The notes under the pieces: generated by a model
The model's input: only the letters and a program-made list of their open reading frames with translations
Databases searched by the model: none
What the model was told of the DNA's origin: nothing
Shown here: in pieces, positions 10,335 through 20,266 of the stretch
Layout: every line of letters begins with the position of its first letter
Position numbering within the stretch: the stretch's first letter is position 1
Source of the DNA: an uncultured Lachnospiraceae bacterium
GTDB lineage: Bacteria; Bacillota; Clostridia; Lachnospirales; Lachnospiraceae
Assembly (NCBI GenBank): GCA_947053345.1
Contig: CAMRSM010000014.1
Location: 28,908-92,907 of the forward strand
Direction: 5' to 3'
Length of the DNA stretch: 64,000 nt
Translations under genes and position numbers: made by a program

Positions 10335-11819
10335 ATGAAAAAAAGAAGGATCGCGGCAAAAGTGCTTCTATTAAGTATGTTTGCCGGTATAATTGCAGGC
10401 TGCGGAAGTGCGGAAGGCGGGAGTTTAGACATTGAGAGGGAAGGGGACTACGTGGGCAACGCGATGCTGCCGGGAGGGGCAGATGGGTCATCCGGATTGG
10501 AGCTGCCTGTGGAAAGTAGCGGAAAGGGTTTTACCGGCGAAGGAGCGTGCGATGACATGATGGCTGCCGATGGTGCTATGGATTCCATAAAGAGCAGCGA
10601 TAAGGTATCCTTGGAATCCGAGGCCATGCCGGGAGAGTATAGCGGTGGGGGAGAAGGCTGCGAGTATTTTCCGGGGAAGGCAGTTGAACCGCAGGCGGGT
10701 CTTCTGACTGCGGGAGAATGGCGGGACAATGAGAACTGGGGATTTTTTGCAAATCTTGTACGGACGGGCCGTTTTGGATTCCGGACGTTTGGCATAGTAC
10801 CGTATGAGCGGGTTGTCGTACAGGCATTATCCGGCGGACAGCCTGCCGGGCAGGTAAAAGTAGAGCTGAACACGGTATCCGGCAGTGCGGTCGCCACGGC
10901 GGTGACGGATCATAAGGGAAGGGCGTATTTGTATTATAATGTTTATGGTGAAACGCAGCAGCCGGATCATGTCGTGCTGATAAGACCGGACGGCAGCCGG
11001 GTGCAGGCGGAGCTCCCGCAGGCCGCAGGACAGGAACCGATGGGAAACGAAGTGCCGGGCAGTGCGGAGGCGGACGGGAATGTGCGTGAGGCCGGTATGC
11101 AGGACACAAAAAACCAGGGCGGGCAGGGGCAGACACGGCCGGAGGAGATCCTTAACAGTGTGGAGCTGACTGTGGAGGTTGGTGAAATGACACCGCCCGT
11201 TAAGTCGCTTGATGTGATGTTTGTTTTTGATACGACCGGTTCAATGGGGGATGAGCTTTTGTATTTGCAAAAAGAGTTTGAGGACATCGCGAAGCGTGTC
11301 GCAGATCAGAGCACCCGTTTTTCAGTAAATTTTTATCGGGATCAAGGAGATGAATATGTTGTGCGTTCGAATCCGTTTTCGGATGATATAGAGAAGGTGG
11401 AGGCGCTCATAAATGCCGAATATGCCACCGGAGGCGGGGATTATGAGGAGGCAGTGGATCTGGCGCTTCTGGATGCGGTAACGGGGCATGAATGGCGTGA
11501 GGGGGCGGTTAAGCTGGCATTCCTGATCTTGGATGCGCCGCCGCACGATACAGGGGAGACGGCGGCAAACCTGCGGACGGCGATGGAAGAAGCCACAAAG
11601 CAGGGGATCCGCATCATTCCGATTGCCTCAAGCGGCGTGGATGAGAAAACGGAAGGTTTTCTGCGCGGCATTGCGATGCTTACCGGAGGGACATACACAT
11701 TCCTGACGGATGACAGCGGTATCGGGGGCAGCCATCTGGAACCGACGGTGGGGGCGTATACCGTGGAGGCGCTCAATGATATGATCGTGCGCCTCATCAA
11801 GGAGTATTATGGGGAATAG
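10335..11819 (+). CDS. VWA-domain lipoprotein
   Basis: Lipobox LSMFAGIIAGCG; MIDAS motif MFVFDTTGSMGDE; TGGGDYEEAVDLALLDA. Confidence 0.88.
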   Translation: MKKRRIAAKVLLLSMFAGIIAGCGSAEGGSLDIEREGDYVGNAMLPGGADGSSGLELPVESSGKGFTGEGACDDMMAADGAMDSIKSSDKVSLESEAMPGEYSGGGEGCEYFPGKAVEPQAGLLTAGEWRDNENWGFFANLVRTGRFGFRTFGIVPYERVVVQALSGGQPAGQVKVELNTVSGSAVATAVTDHKGRAYLYYNVYGETQQPDHVVLIRPDGSRVQAELPQAAGQEPMGNEVPGSAEADGNVREAGMQDTKNQGGQGQTRPEEILNSVELTVEVGEMTPPVKSLDVMFVFDTTGSMGDELLYLQKEFEDIAKRVADQSTRFSVNFYRDQGDEYVVRSNPFSDDIEKVEALINAEYATGGGDYEEAVDLALLDAVTGHEWREGAVKLAFLILDAPPHDTGETAANLRTAMEEATKQGIRIIPIASSGVDEKTEGFLRGIAMLTGGTYTFLTDDSGIGGSHLEPTVGAYTVEALNDMIVRLIKEYYGE

Positions 11820-11906
11820 GGCGATTTTTTGCGGGGATATACCGTAAGGAACCGCATTTGTGTGGAAGAGGGAAAATCGCGGAGAATAAGGCTGCCGTAT
11901 AAACAA

Positions 11907-11954
11907 ACATCGCAGGATGGCCAGGTGCTTTGCACCACCAATATCCTGCGATGT
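11907..11954. terminator. Long-stem hairpin after the VWA lipoprotein
   Basis: ACATCGCAGGAT ... AGGTGCTTTGCACC ... ATCCTGCGATGT, 12-bp outer stem plus nested inner stem. Confidence 0.5.
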
Positions 11955-11997
11955 TATATTTTGTTACTGGTTTATGCGGATTGGATGTATAGCCGGC

Positions 11998-12783
11998 CTA
12001 TTTACTAAACTGCCGCCCTTCGTGGTCGATATCAAAATTTTCGCGGATGATCAGCTCTGAGATCGGCACGAATTCATAGCCTTTTTCCTTGAGGATCGAG
12101 ATCACGGAATCAAGGGCATCGGCGGTATATTTTGCACCGTTATGCATGAGGATGATGGAACCGTCGCCAAGGTGTTTATGTTCCGTGACGGTTTTGATAA
12201 TCGAGTCCACACCGTAATCTTTCCAGTCCAGGGAATCGACATCCCACTGGATAGTGTAATAGCCGCACTCTTCGGCGGCCTGGATCACTGTGTCGTTGTA
12301 ATCGCCGTACGGTGGGCGGAAGAGGATCATCTCCTCGCCGGTCAGTTCCTTGATGAACTCATGGGGCGAGGTCAGTTCTTCCTTACACTGGGAGAGCGAG
12401 AGTGTGGACATCTGTTTGTGGTTCTGGCTGTGGTTCCCAAGGTCGTGCCCGCCGGCAAGGATCGCTTTGACATCGTCCGGGTATTTATTCATCCAGCCGC
12501 CCGTCATGAAGAAGGTCACCCGCACGTCATGTTTTGCGAGAATTTCCAGTATACGGGAAGTATCCTCGTTGCCCCAAGCTGCATCAAAACTGAGGGCAAT
12601 TTGGGGTTTGTCGGTTTTTACACAGTAGATTGGCAGACGTTTTTCGGAAATCGCGTTTCCTATGGTATCAACGGCTTTGGGTATGTACGTAAACAGTGCC
12701 GCGAACAGAAGAAAGAAACAGGCACACAGAAAAATGGTTTTTGCGGTTGCGTAAAACAGATCCTTTTTATTTGATTCCGGCAT
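11998..12783 (-). CDS. Polysaccharide deacetylase (NodB/CE4-like), membrane anchored
   Basis: Start at MPESNKKDLFYATAKTIFLCACFF. Motifs QIALSFDAAWGNEDT, GHDLGNHSQNHKQM, FRPPYGDYND, ILMHNGAKYTADAL. Confidence 0.92.
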   Translation of the reverse strand: MPESNKKDLFYATAKTIFLCACFFLLFAALFTYIPKAVDTIGNAISEKRLPIYCVKTDKPQIALSFDAAWGNEDTSRILEILAKHDVRVTFFMTGGWMNKYPDDVKAILAGGHDLGNHSQNHKQMSTLSLSQCKEELTSPHEFIKELTGEEMILFRPPYGDYNDTVIQAAEECGYYTIQWDVDSLDWKDYGVDSIIKTVTEHKHLGDGSIILMHNGAKYTADALDSVISILKEKGYEFVPISELIIRENFDIDHEGRQFSK

Positions 12784-12896
12784 AGAAAATCCTCCGGCTT
12801 TTTTCTTTTTAAAGAATATGCGCCGGGAGTTGTCCGTTAGAACCGGAAGGACGGAAGGAAAAATATTCTTGGGGGGTGAATGGCAGGCATAAAAAT

Positions 12897-12931
12897 AAAA
12901 GAACCGCTTCCGTGAGGAAGCGGTTCTTTTT
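12897..12931. terminator. Intrinsic terminator
   Basis: AAAAGAACCGCTTCC-GTGA-GGAAGCGGTTCTTTTT. Confidence 0.9.
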
Positions 12932-13007
12932 ATAGGATGAAAATTATGAGAAAGCATACTTTCTGCAACTGTTGATTGCAGTTTCTGATCAAGCACCCTA
13001 TTGCGAA

Positions 13008-14207
13008 TTACTCTGCAGCTGCAGCAGGGGAGAACGAAATCACAACCTCGTCCACCGTGAAGCTTGCAGTATCGGAAGGAGACTCGAAGTAGAGAATCGG
13101 TTTCACGGTATTCGCACCAACCTCGATTGTACCGGTAACCTGTACCCACTCGCCCGGTGTGATATCACCGGAGCTTGCAAGGCGGTTGTAAGCGGTGTCA
13201 GAGCCGTCAGAGAAGTTCTCTTCAAGCGTAACGTTTACTTCGGTCGCTTCCTCGGTCTTTACCCAGTAGGAGATGTTGATCGTCCTGCCAGCCAGTTTGT
13301 AGTCGGAAAGGTCAACCTGTGCGCCGTTCCAGCTCGCGGAACGTCCTGTTACCTGCATTGCGAAATCATCGTCATGCCCGCCTGAAACAATGGCAGGTGT
13401 GCCGTCGCCGCGATTGCCGAAGAACAGGTTCTCATCGTTAAAGGTAAGGGAAACGCTTTCAACGCCCGACAGATCCGGCTTTTCGACAACAAGATCCTGA
13501 TACTGTGCCTCGGCCACCGCACCTTCTACGACTGTGACCAAAACGTCATCGATGTAGAAATCATTTAAGTCAGTTGCTTCCCAGCAGAGCATCGGGGTAG
13601 TGACATCCGCGTAAACCGGAATATCCGCCTCGATGAATGTCCATTCATTCGGCGGTACTGCCTCGTTGTTCGCACGCTCCGGCCAAGCGCCGTTGCCGTC
13701 CGGTTTGATGACCGACAGGGTACAGGAGATCATGATCGGCTCGCTTACTGTGTGCTTTGCCCAGTAAGATACATGGAGCACTTTGCCGATATACTCATCC
13801 GGAACGCTTAAGTATGTACCGTGCCAGTTTTGGCTGCGCCCGGTGATCAGGAAGCACTGCTCGCTGTCATGACCGTCGGTGCTGACCCATCTCACGATAC
13901 CGCCTCTGTCCTGGAAGTACAGGGACTGGGATTTCGTGGAAGCATCATAATCGTAAAGCGTATTCGGATCTGCTTCCGGAGTCGGTGTCGGGGCTTCCGT
14001 CGGTGTCGGAGCCTCAGTTGGAGCTTCCGTCGGAGCCTCTGTTGGGGCTTCTGTAGGAGCCTCGGTCGGGGCTTCCGTTGGAGCCGTGGTAGCGGTTGGC
14101 TGTGTGGTAGGGTCTGAATTGGTCTCTTTATCGTTGCCGCAAGCAGCAAAAGAACTGATCGCAAGGGACGAAACAAGAGCCATACCCATCAATTTTTTTA
14201 ATTTCAT
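13008..14207 (-). CDS. Lipoprotein with APTE-repeat linker and two carbohydrate-binding-like modules
   Basis: Lipobox LAISSFAACG; (TEAP)n linker; duplicated modules (...SQNWHGTYL... and ...SASWNGAQVDLSDYKLAGRTINISYWVKT...) of CBM4/9-like style. Confidence 0.78.
   Translation of the reverse strand: MKLKKLMGMALVSSLAISSFAACGNDKETNSDPTTQPTATTAPTEAPTEAPTEAPTEAPTEAPTEAPTPTEAPTPTPEADPNTLYDYDASTKSQSLYFQDRGGIVRWVSTDGHDSEQCFLITGRSQNWHGTYLSVPDEYIGKVLHVSYWAKHTVSEPIMISCTLSVIKPDGNGAWPERANNEAVPPNEWTFIEADIPVYADVTTPMLCWEATDLNDFYIDDVLVTVVEGAVAEAQYQDLVVEKPDLSGVESVSLTFNDENLFFGNRGDGTPAIVSGGHDDDFAMQVTGRSASWNGAQVDLSDYKLAGRTINISYWVKTEEATEVNVTLEENFSDGSDTAYNRLASSGDITPGEWVQVTGTIEVGANTVKPILYFESPSDTASFTVDEVVISFSPAAAAE
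13967..14090 (-). repeat. Low-complexity APTE/PTEA 12-bp repeat region encoding the lipoprotein linker
   Basis: Translation APTEAPTEAPTEAPTEAPTEAPTEAPTPTEAPTPTP. Confidence 0.85.
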
Positions 14208-14559
14208 AAAAACCTCCTCAAGTTTTTCTTTTATGATGTGTTCCGGCAACTGTGCCGCCGAAAGCGGAACTGCTGCTTTTTGATTGTAACATCACTGTTA
14301 TAAATATATCACGGATTATGCATTGTGTCAATTATGCGAACAGGGTACAGAACAAAATTTGTGTAAAATCTACAAAAAACGAATTACTCTTTTTATAAAT
14401 CGGCTACTCAAATATTGCTATTTGGAATGAAAAGGTAAAAGATAACGTTTTCGTTCCCGTAAATTATGGGATTTTTCGAGCCGCCAAAATGTGGAACACC
14501 AAATGATTTGCCGCAAAAAGTGCTTGACAACCTTTCCGATGTGCGTTAAGATGAAGAAC

Positions 14560-14840
14560 AGTTATATTCCGGCGTGGAGCCGGGAAGGAAACGGCAGTGA
14601 AAGGGAGTATTAGAGAGGGATGCCCAGACAGAGAGCGGTTGGCTGGTGGAAAACCGCAGGTGCAGAAATTTCGAACTCGCCCTGGAGCCCTGGAGCTGAA
14701 AGGCGGTATACGCGGATAGGCTTCGGCGGGATTTCCCGTTACAGAAAATTGAGTGCATGCGCAGGGCGCGTGAATTGGAGTGGTACCGCGAGGATGGCCT
14801 CGTCTCTGGATTTTCGGAGACGGGGTCTTTATATTTTCCG
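14560..14840 (+). promoter_or_regulatory. T-box leader (Leu) upstream of leuS
   Basis: Stem I elements (GGGAGTATTAGAGAG, CAGAGAGCGGTTGGCTGGTGGAAAACCG), GAA-CTC specifier (CTC at 14676-14678), T-box GGAGTGGTACCGCG (14781-14790 core). Confidence 0.9.
14798..14835 (+). terminator. T-box terminator hairpin
   Basis: CCTCGTCTC...GAGACGGGG followed by TCTTTATATTTT. Confidence 0.8.
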
Positions 14841-14977
14841 GATGCGGAACTTAACACAGCAGACTGCCACACAGCGCCGGGAAGCAGTTACCGGAACCGT
14901 GTGAAGGGAAAACTGCTTCCGTGGGAATGGTGCGGGGAGGAAGTCTGCGGGACTTAAAATTAAGAAAGGATGGTAAA

Positions 14978-17392
14978 ATGAACACACCTTATTCACCGAA
15001 GGACATCGAAAAGAAATGGCAGGAGATCTGGGACGCGGAGAGGGCGTTTGAGGTCGGTGAGGATTATTCCAAGCCGAAATATTACGCGCTCGTGGAATTT
15101 CCGTACCCGTCCGGGCAGGGGCTGCATGTCGGGCATCCGAGACCGTACACGGCGCTTGATATCATCTCAAGGAAGCGCAGGATGCAGGGCTATAACGTCC
15201 TGTTTCCGATGGGCTGGGACGCGTTCGGCCTTCCGACCGAAAATTATGCAATCAAGAACCACGTCCACCCGAAGACCGTCACACAAAACAATGTCGCTCA
15301 TTTTAAGGCGCAATTAAAGTCACTTGGCTATTCTTTTGACTGGGAGCGCGAGGTGAACACGACGGATCCGGAATATTATAAATGGACCCAGTGGATCTTC
15401 TTAAAATTATTCAAAAAGGGGTTGGCATACAAGACGCAGATGCCGATCAACTGGTGCACCTCCTGCAAGGTCGGCCTGGCGAATGAGGAGGTCGTGAACG
15501 GAAAATGTGAGCGCTGCGGCGGCGAGGTCGTGCGCAAGGTCAAGAGCCAGTGGATGTTAAAAATTACGGAGTACGCGGACAAACTGCTGGAGGGGCTTGA
15601 CCATGTGGACTATATCGAGCGCGTCAAGGTATCCCAGAAAAACTGGATCGGCCGCTCGGTCGGCGCGGAAGTGGATTTTAAACTTTCCGGCAAAGAGGAT
15701 GTGCTGCGGATCTTCACGACGCGCCCGGACACTTTGTTCGGTGCGACCTATATGGTCATTTCCCCGGAACACCCGCTGGTGGAGAAATATAAAGAAGAAA
15801 TCACCAATTATGGCGAGGTCGCGGCATACCGTGAGCAGGCGGCGAAAAAATCCGATTTCGAGCGCACGGAGCTGGCAAAAGAAAAAACCGGCGTGGTGAT
15901 GGGCGGAATCTCGGCGGTCAACCCTGTAAACGGGAAGGAAATCCCGATCTGGATCTCGGATTATGTATTGATGACCTACGGCACGGGCGCGATCATGGCA
16001 GTGCCGGCGCACGACGGGCGCGACTGGGAATTTGCGAAGAAATTTGGCCTGCCGATCATTGAAGTCGTCGCCGGCGGCAATGTGCAGGAAGCCGCGTTCA
16101 CGGATGTGGAGACCGGGAAGCTGGTCAACTCTGATTTTCTTGACGGTCTGGAAGTCAAGGAAGCCAAGGAAAAAATCATTGCCTGGCTCACTGGCAAGGG
16201 CATCGGCAAGCAGAAGGTCAATTTTAAGCTGCGCGACTGGGTATTTTCCCGCCAGCGCTACTGGGGCGAGCCGATCCCGGTCGTACACTGTGAAAAATGC
16301 GGTTATGTGCCGCTGCCGGAGAGTGAGCTGCCGCTGATGCTGCCGGAGGTGGACAGCTATATGCCGACGGACAACGGTGAGTCCCCGCTTGCCGCGATGA
16401 CAGACTGGTTAAATACCGTCTGCCCTTGCTGCGGAGGGCCAGCGAAGCGCGAATCCGACACGATGCCGCAGTGGGCGGGTTCCTCGTGGTATTTCCTGCG
16501 CTATATCGACCCGAAAAATAAGGAGGCGTTTGCCGGGCAGGAGGCATTAAAATACTGGCTCCCGGTGGACTGGTATAACGGCGGCATGGAGCACACGACG
16601 CTGCATCTGCTCTACTCGCGTTTCTGGCATAAATTCCTCTACGACGAGGGGCTTGTGCCGACGGATGAGCCGTATAAAAAGCGCACTTCCCATGGAATGA
16701 TCTTAGGTGAGAACGGGGAGAAGATGAGCAAATCGCGCGGAAACGTCGTCAACCCGGACGAGATTGTGGCGGAATTTGGCGCGGATACGCTGCGCACCTA
16801 CGAGATGTTCATCGGGGCATTTGATTTAAGTGCTTCCTGGTCGCAGGAGGGTGTGCGCGGCTGCCGCCGTTTCCTTGACCGCGTCTGGAAACTGCAGGAC
16901 AGTCTGGTGGACGGCGACGGTTACAGAAAAGAACTTGAGACCCGGATGCATCAGACCATCAAAAAAGTCAGCCTCGATTTTGAGGCATTAAAATTTAATA
17001 CTGCGATCGCGGCTATGATGAGCCTGATCAATGATTTTTATAAAGCGGGCAAGGTCACAAAAGGTGAATTCTCTACGCTTCTTCTGCTGTTAAGCCCGGT
17101 CGCGCCGCATATGTGTGAGGAATTATGGCAGCTTGTCGGCAATGCCGGCAGGGTGTACGCGCAGACTTGGCCGGAATATGACGAGGCAAAGACGGTTGAG
17201 GATGAAGTCGAGATTGCGGTGCAGATCAACGGCAAAGTGAAAGCGACGGTGAAAGTCGGCACGGAGGACGCACAGGAAGCCGCAAGGGAAAAGGTAATGG
17301 CCGATGATACCGTAGCGGGGATTCTTTCGGGGAAGAACATTGTGAAGGAAATTTATGTAAAGGGAAGGATCTATAATATTGTAGTGAAGTAG
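14978..17392 (+). CDS. leuS: Leucyl-tRNA synthetase
   Basis: [56 protein letters not shown] motif [15 protein letters not shown]. Confidence 0.98.
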   Translation: MNTPYSPKDIEKKWQEIWDAERAFEVGEDYSKPKYYALVEFPYPSGQGLHVGHPRPYTALDIISRKRRMQGYNVLFPMGWDAFGLPTENYAIKNHVHPKTVTQNNVAHFKAQLKSLGYSFDWEREVNTTDPEYYKWTQWIFLKLFKKGLAYKTQMPINWCTSCKVGLANEEVVNGKCERCGGEVVRKVKSQWMLKITEYADKLLEGLDHVDYIERVKVSQKNWIGRSVGAEVDFKLSGKEDVLRIFTTRPDTLFGATYMVISPEHPLVEKYKEEITNYGEVAAYREQAAKKSDFERTELAKEKTGVVMGGISAVNPVNGKEIPIWISDYVLMTYGTGAIMAVPAHDGRDWEFAKKFGLPIIEVVAGGNVQEAAFTDVETGKLVNSDFLDGLEVKEAKEKIIAWLTGKGIGKQKVNFKLRDWVFSRQRYWGEPIPVVHCEKCGYVPLPESELPLMLPEVDSYMPTDNGESPLAAMTDWLNTVCPCCGGPAKRESDTMPQWAGSSWYFLRYIDPKNKEAFAGQEALKYWLPVDWYNGGMEHTTLHLLYSRFWHKFLYDEGLVPTDEPYKKRTSHGMILGENGEKMSKSRGNVVNPDEIVAEFGADTLRTYEMFIGAFDLSASWSQEGVRGCRRFLDRVWKLQDSLVDGDGYRKELETRMHQTIKKVSLDFEALKFNTAIAAMMSLINDFYKAGKVTKGEFSTLLLLLSPVAPHMCEELWQLVGNAGRVYAQTWPEYDEAKTVEDEVEIAVQINGKVKATVKVGTEDAQEAAREKVMADDTVAGILSGKNIVKEIYVKGRIYNIVVK

Positions 17393-17447
17393 GTAAATCG
17401 TGGCATATTTATGTTCTGCCTTTTTGCGGTAACCCGCGCGGGCAAGA

Positions 17448-17494
17448 CAAAAAGGGTGCGGCGGGGAAGTTTTGTTTTTCCCGGCGCACCCTTT
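17448..17494. terminator. Intrinsic terminator after leuS
   Basis: AAAAAGGGTGCGGCGGGGAA...TTTCCCGGCGCACCCTTT. Confidence 0.75.
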
Positions 17495-17635
17495 GCAATG
17501 CCGTGCGGATGTCGGCAAGCCAAGAAAATCAGAGCTCCGACTTGATTTTTGCCGCCAAACCTGCTAAAATAAAAAAAGGTTTTACATAAGGAAGCTGTCG
17601 ATGGAAAAAAAGCGGCTTTGGTGCGGAGGCGGGCA

Positions 17636-18952
17636 ATGGGAAAGTGGCAAATCGGAGGGATCGAATTTTCCTCAAAGGAGGAATATAAAGCGGGCTGCCG
17701 GGATTTAAAGCGTATTCAGACGCTTGCGGCGGGCGTGGATCTTGATGATCACAGGGAGGCGGCGGAACTTTACCAGATGCTGCGCAAGCAGCCATTCCTC
17801 TTTGAGAGCGAGCTTGGTGTGGCGTTCCGGGGGTTTTTGAATGACAAGGCGGACGGCATGAAACATCCGCGCGGCAGCTTTCCGGAAGAATGCCTGTATG
17901 CGGGAAAGACGGCGGCACGAAGGAAAAAGGCCGCACTTCCCAAAAAGTCCCGGACAGGCGGGAAAAACGCGAAAGACGTGATGAGGGCGCAGCGGATGAA
18001 ACTGCGGGAGCGCGATATCGGAAGCGGGGAAGACGAAGAGCCGTTGAAAGCCGTGCCGGATGAGGGCGCGGACAGGGCGGTACGTGGGCGCGGAAAGGGC
18101 AGGATATTAAAGCCTTTGTGCATTGTGGCGGGCGCTCTGCTCATGCTGTTTGCACTGTACCGCATTTTTTCTTACGATATCTGGAGTTACATCAGTGAGC
18201 GCAAGATGGAGGAGTTGGCGGCCTGCATCCTCACGCCGATCGAGCCGGAAGTCTCAGAGGCGCACCGGATCGCCGATCTGATCGCGAGCGGTATGTACAC
18301 GGAAGAGGAAGCGGTTAAGATCGCAAAACGGGAGCAGCAGGAAAAACCGAAGGAGAGTGTGGGGGAGGACGGCATCCTGTACCGCTACAGTGTGCTCTAC
18401 AAGCGCAATGGCGAGATGGCGGGATGGATACAGCTGTCAGGGACGGTGATTAACTACCCGGTCATGCTGACACCGCAGGATGAGGAGTATTACCTGAAAA
18501 AAGGATTTGATAAAAAATATGACATCAACGGGATTCCGTTTATGGACGCAAGGTGCAGCGTGAAGGAACCGACAACAAATTTCCTGATCTACGGACACAA
18601 TATGAAAAACGGTTCCATGTTCTCGGCTCTGCTTGGGTATGAGCAGGAGGCATTCTACGAGGAGCACCCGGTCATACGCTTCGATACGGTATATGAGCGG
18701 GGGGAATATGAGATTGTCGGGGTGTTCCGCACGCAGATCCCGTATGAGTCCGATGGGGAGGCGTACCGGTATTATTCATTTATTGATACCAAGGATCCGG
18801 AAGAATATAATGCATATATCCGCTATGTGAAGGAACAGTCTTTTTATGAGACGGGGGTCACGGCGGAATTTGGGACACAGCTTTTGACATTGTCGACATG
18901 TGACCGTTCGGTCGAGGCGGGGCGGTTTGTTGTGGTCGCGAGGAAAAAATAG
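17636..18952 (+). CDS. Class B-like sortase with long N-terminal cytoplasmic extension
   Basis: TM segment LKPLCIVAGALLMLFALYRIF; FLIYGHNMKNGSMFSAL; LLTLSTCDRSVEAGRFVVVARKK (TLSTC active site). Confidence 0.9.
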   Translation: MGKWQIGGIEFSSKEEYKAGCRDLKRIQTLAAGVDLDDHREAAELYQMLRKQPFLFESELGVAFRGFLNDKADGMKHPRGSFPEECLYAGKTAARRKKAALPKKSRTGGKNAKDVMRAQRMKLRERDIGSGEDEEPLKAVPDEGADRAVRGRGKGRILKPLCIVAGALLMLFALYRIFSYDIWSYISERKMEELAACILTPIEPEVSEAHRIADLIASGMYTEEEAVKIAKREQQEKPKESVGEDGILYRYSVLYKRNGEMAGWIQLSGTVINYPVMLTPQDEEYYLKKGFDKKYDINGIPFMDARCSVKEPTTNFLIYGHNMKNGSMFSALLGYEQEAFYEEHPVIRFDTVYERGEYEIVGVFRTQIPYESDGEAYRYYSFIDTKDPEEYNAYIRYVKEQSFYETGVTAEFGTQLLTLSTCDRSVEAGRFVVVARKK

Positions 18953-18991
18953 ACAGGGCGCGTGTATGCGGCGCGGGAAATGAGGAGTGTT

Positions 18992-19942
18992 ATGAAATAT
19001 CAAAAAGACAGGATGACGGGAAAAAAGGCGGGGATCGCGCTTGGAGCTGCGGCGCTTGTTTTTTGCGGTGCGGCGGGTTCACTGCGTGTGGGCGCGGCTC
19101 AGACGGTGGATGTTTCCTCGAAGGAATATGATCTTTCCGTGGAAGACCTGCCGGAAGGCGTGGAAAAAGCCTACGCGAAATTCCACGACGGAAGCCTTTC
19201 CGCAGACGGCTATATGTTGTCGCTTTTTGACGGCTATGACGCGATGATCGCGATAGAGGAGGCGTTGACGGCAGCAGGGGAAGAACTTGCGGATCTTGAG
19301 TATCAGGCGTTTGAGGCGACGGTCTACGAGAAGGATGAGGAAGGGGATTACTACCCGCTGGACGGGATGCAGGGGATCACGCTGATCTGTCCGCTGCCGG
19401 AGGGGTTTGTGGAAAATGCCGGACAGGTTCAGGTCACGGCGGTGGATTCGAAGGGGGCGCTCTGCCGCATTTCCTCAAAGATCGTCAAGGCAGGGGGGAA
19501 GGATTGCGCGATGTTTGATCTGTCGGTCTTTACGACTTACGCATTTGTATATAAAAGCAGTGGGACTCTGACAGCGGGGAAGCAGCCGACCCCGACCCCT
19601 GCGGCGGCAAAACCGACGCAGGCACCGAAGCCGACAAATAAGCCGGATAGCACGGTGACGAAAGCACCGACAAAGACACCGGAAAAACCGGCAGCACCGA
19701 CCAGTACGCCGCAAAAGCCGGAAGAAACAAAACCGGAAAAGAAGCCGACCCCGGTTCCGACCAAAGCACCGGCAAAAGCGGGCGCGACGGCCGGCAGTTC
19801 TTCCTCCGCCACGGCATCCTCTTCGAGGGATAAAACGCCTCAGACCGGGGATGATTTTCAGGCGGGACGTTATTTCGCGGCGCTCGCTGCGGGCGGGATG
19901 CTCGTGGGGCTTGGATTTTTTATCGGGCATAAAAAGAAATAA
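18992..19942 (+). CDS. Sortase-anchored surface protein (putative substrate of adjacent sortase)
   Basis: Signal peptide; Pro/Thr/Lys-rich linker; C-terminal sorting signal KTPQTGDD + hydrophobic helix + HKKK. Confidence 0.85.
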   Translation: MKYQKDRMTGKKAGIALGAAALVFCGAAGSLRVGAAQTVDVSSKEYDLSVEDLPEGVEKAYAKFHDGSLSADGYMLSLFDGYDAMIAIEEALTAAGEELADLEYQAFEATVYEKDEEGDYYPLDGMQGITLICPLPEGFVENAGQVQVTAVDSKGALCRISSKIVKAGGKDCAMFDLSVFTTYAFVYKSSGTLTAGKQPTPTPAAAKPTQAPKPTNKPDSTVTKAPTKTPEKPAAPTSTPQKPEETKPEKKPTPVPTKAPAKAGATAGSSSSATASSSRDKTPQTGDDFQAGRYFAALAAGGMLVGLGFFIGHKKK

Positions 19943-19950
19943 GATAACGT

Positions 19951-19985
19951 AAAAAAGATGCTGCTATTTTAGCAGCATCTTTTTT
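19951..19985. terminator. Bidirectional terminator whose stem contains the last codons of the minus-strand ORF
   Basis: AAAAAAGATGCTGCTATTTTAGCAGCATCTTTTTT. Confidence 0.9.
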
Positions 19986-20230
19986 ACGGCATCGAACCGC
20001 TTGCGGTCGTCCGCGGACATCTGTGATTCCAAGATTTCAGAAAGCAGTGCGGATTCTTCCGGGGAAAATTTAAGCCGGAGCGCGTTCATTTTTCCGATGG
20101 CCTTCATGTAGAGTGCCGGCATATTTTTCTGCGTTGTCTTTTGGGATTCTGCCATCAGTTCCATGAGGAACTGCTTTTTGGCCGGGTCAAGGTTCGCGAG
20201 CTCCGGGCGGTTCAGCCAGTTTTGGTCCAT
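19964..20230 (-). CDS. Conserved-looking small hypothetical protein (88 aa)
   Basis: Complete ORF with coding-like composition ending at the terminator; MDQNWLNRPELANLDPAKKQFLMELMAESQK. Confidence 0.7.
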   Translation of the reverse strand: MDQNWLNRPELANLDPAKKQFLMELMAESQKTTQKNMPALYMKAIGKMNALRLKFSPEESALLSEILESQMSADDRKRFDAVKKMLLK

Positions 20231-20266
20231 TGTAGTACCTCGCTATATTGAAAACATCATTTTATT

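Noticed and set aside
12142-12774. 210-aa plus-strand ORF
   Set aside because: Antisense to the polysaccharide deacetylase, whose catalytic motifs are clear.
12784-13149. N-terminal extension of the deacetylase ORF
   Set aside because: Reads through a terminator and into the 3' end of the next gene; the ATG at 12783 followed by a TM helix is the sensible start.
13967-14090. Possible regulatory repeat array
   Set aside because: It is the coding DNA of the TEAP linker in a lipoprotein; common low-complexity linker.
15557-16288. 243-aa minus-strand ORF
   Set aside because: Antisense to leuS; shadow ORF.
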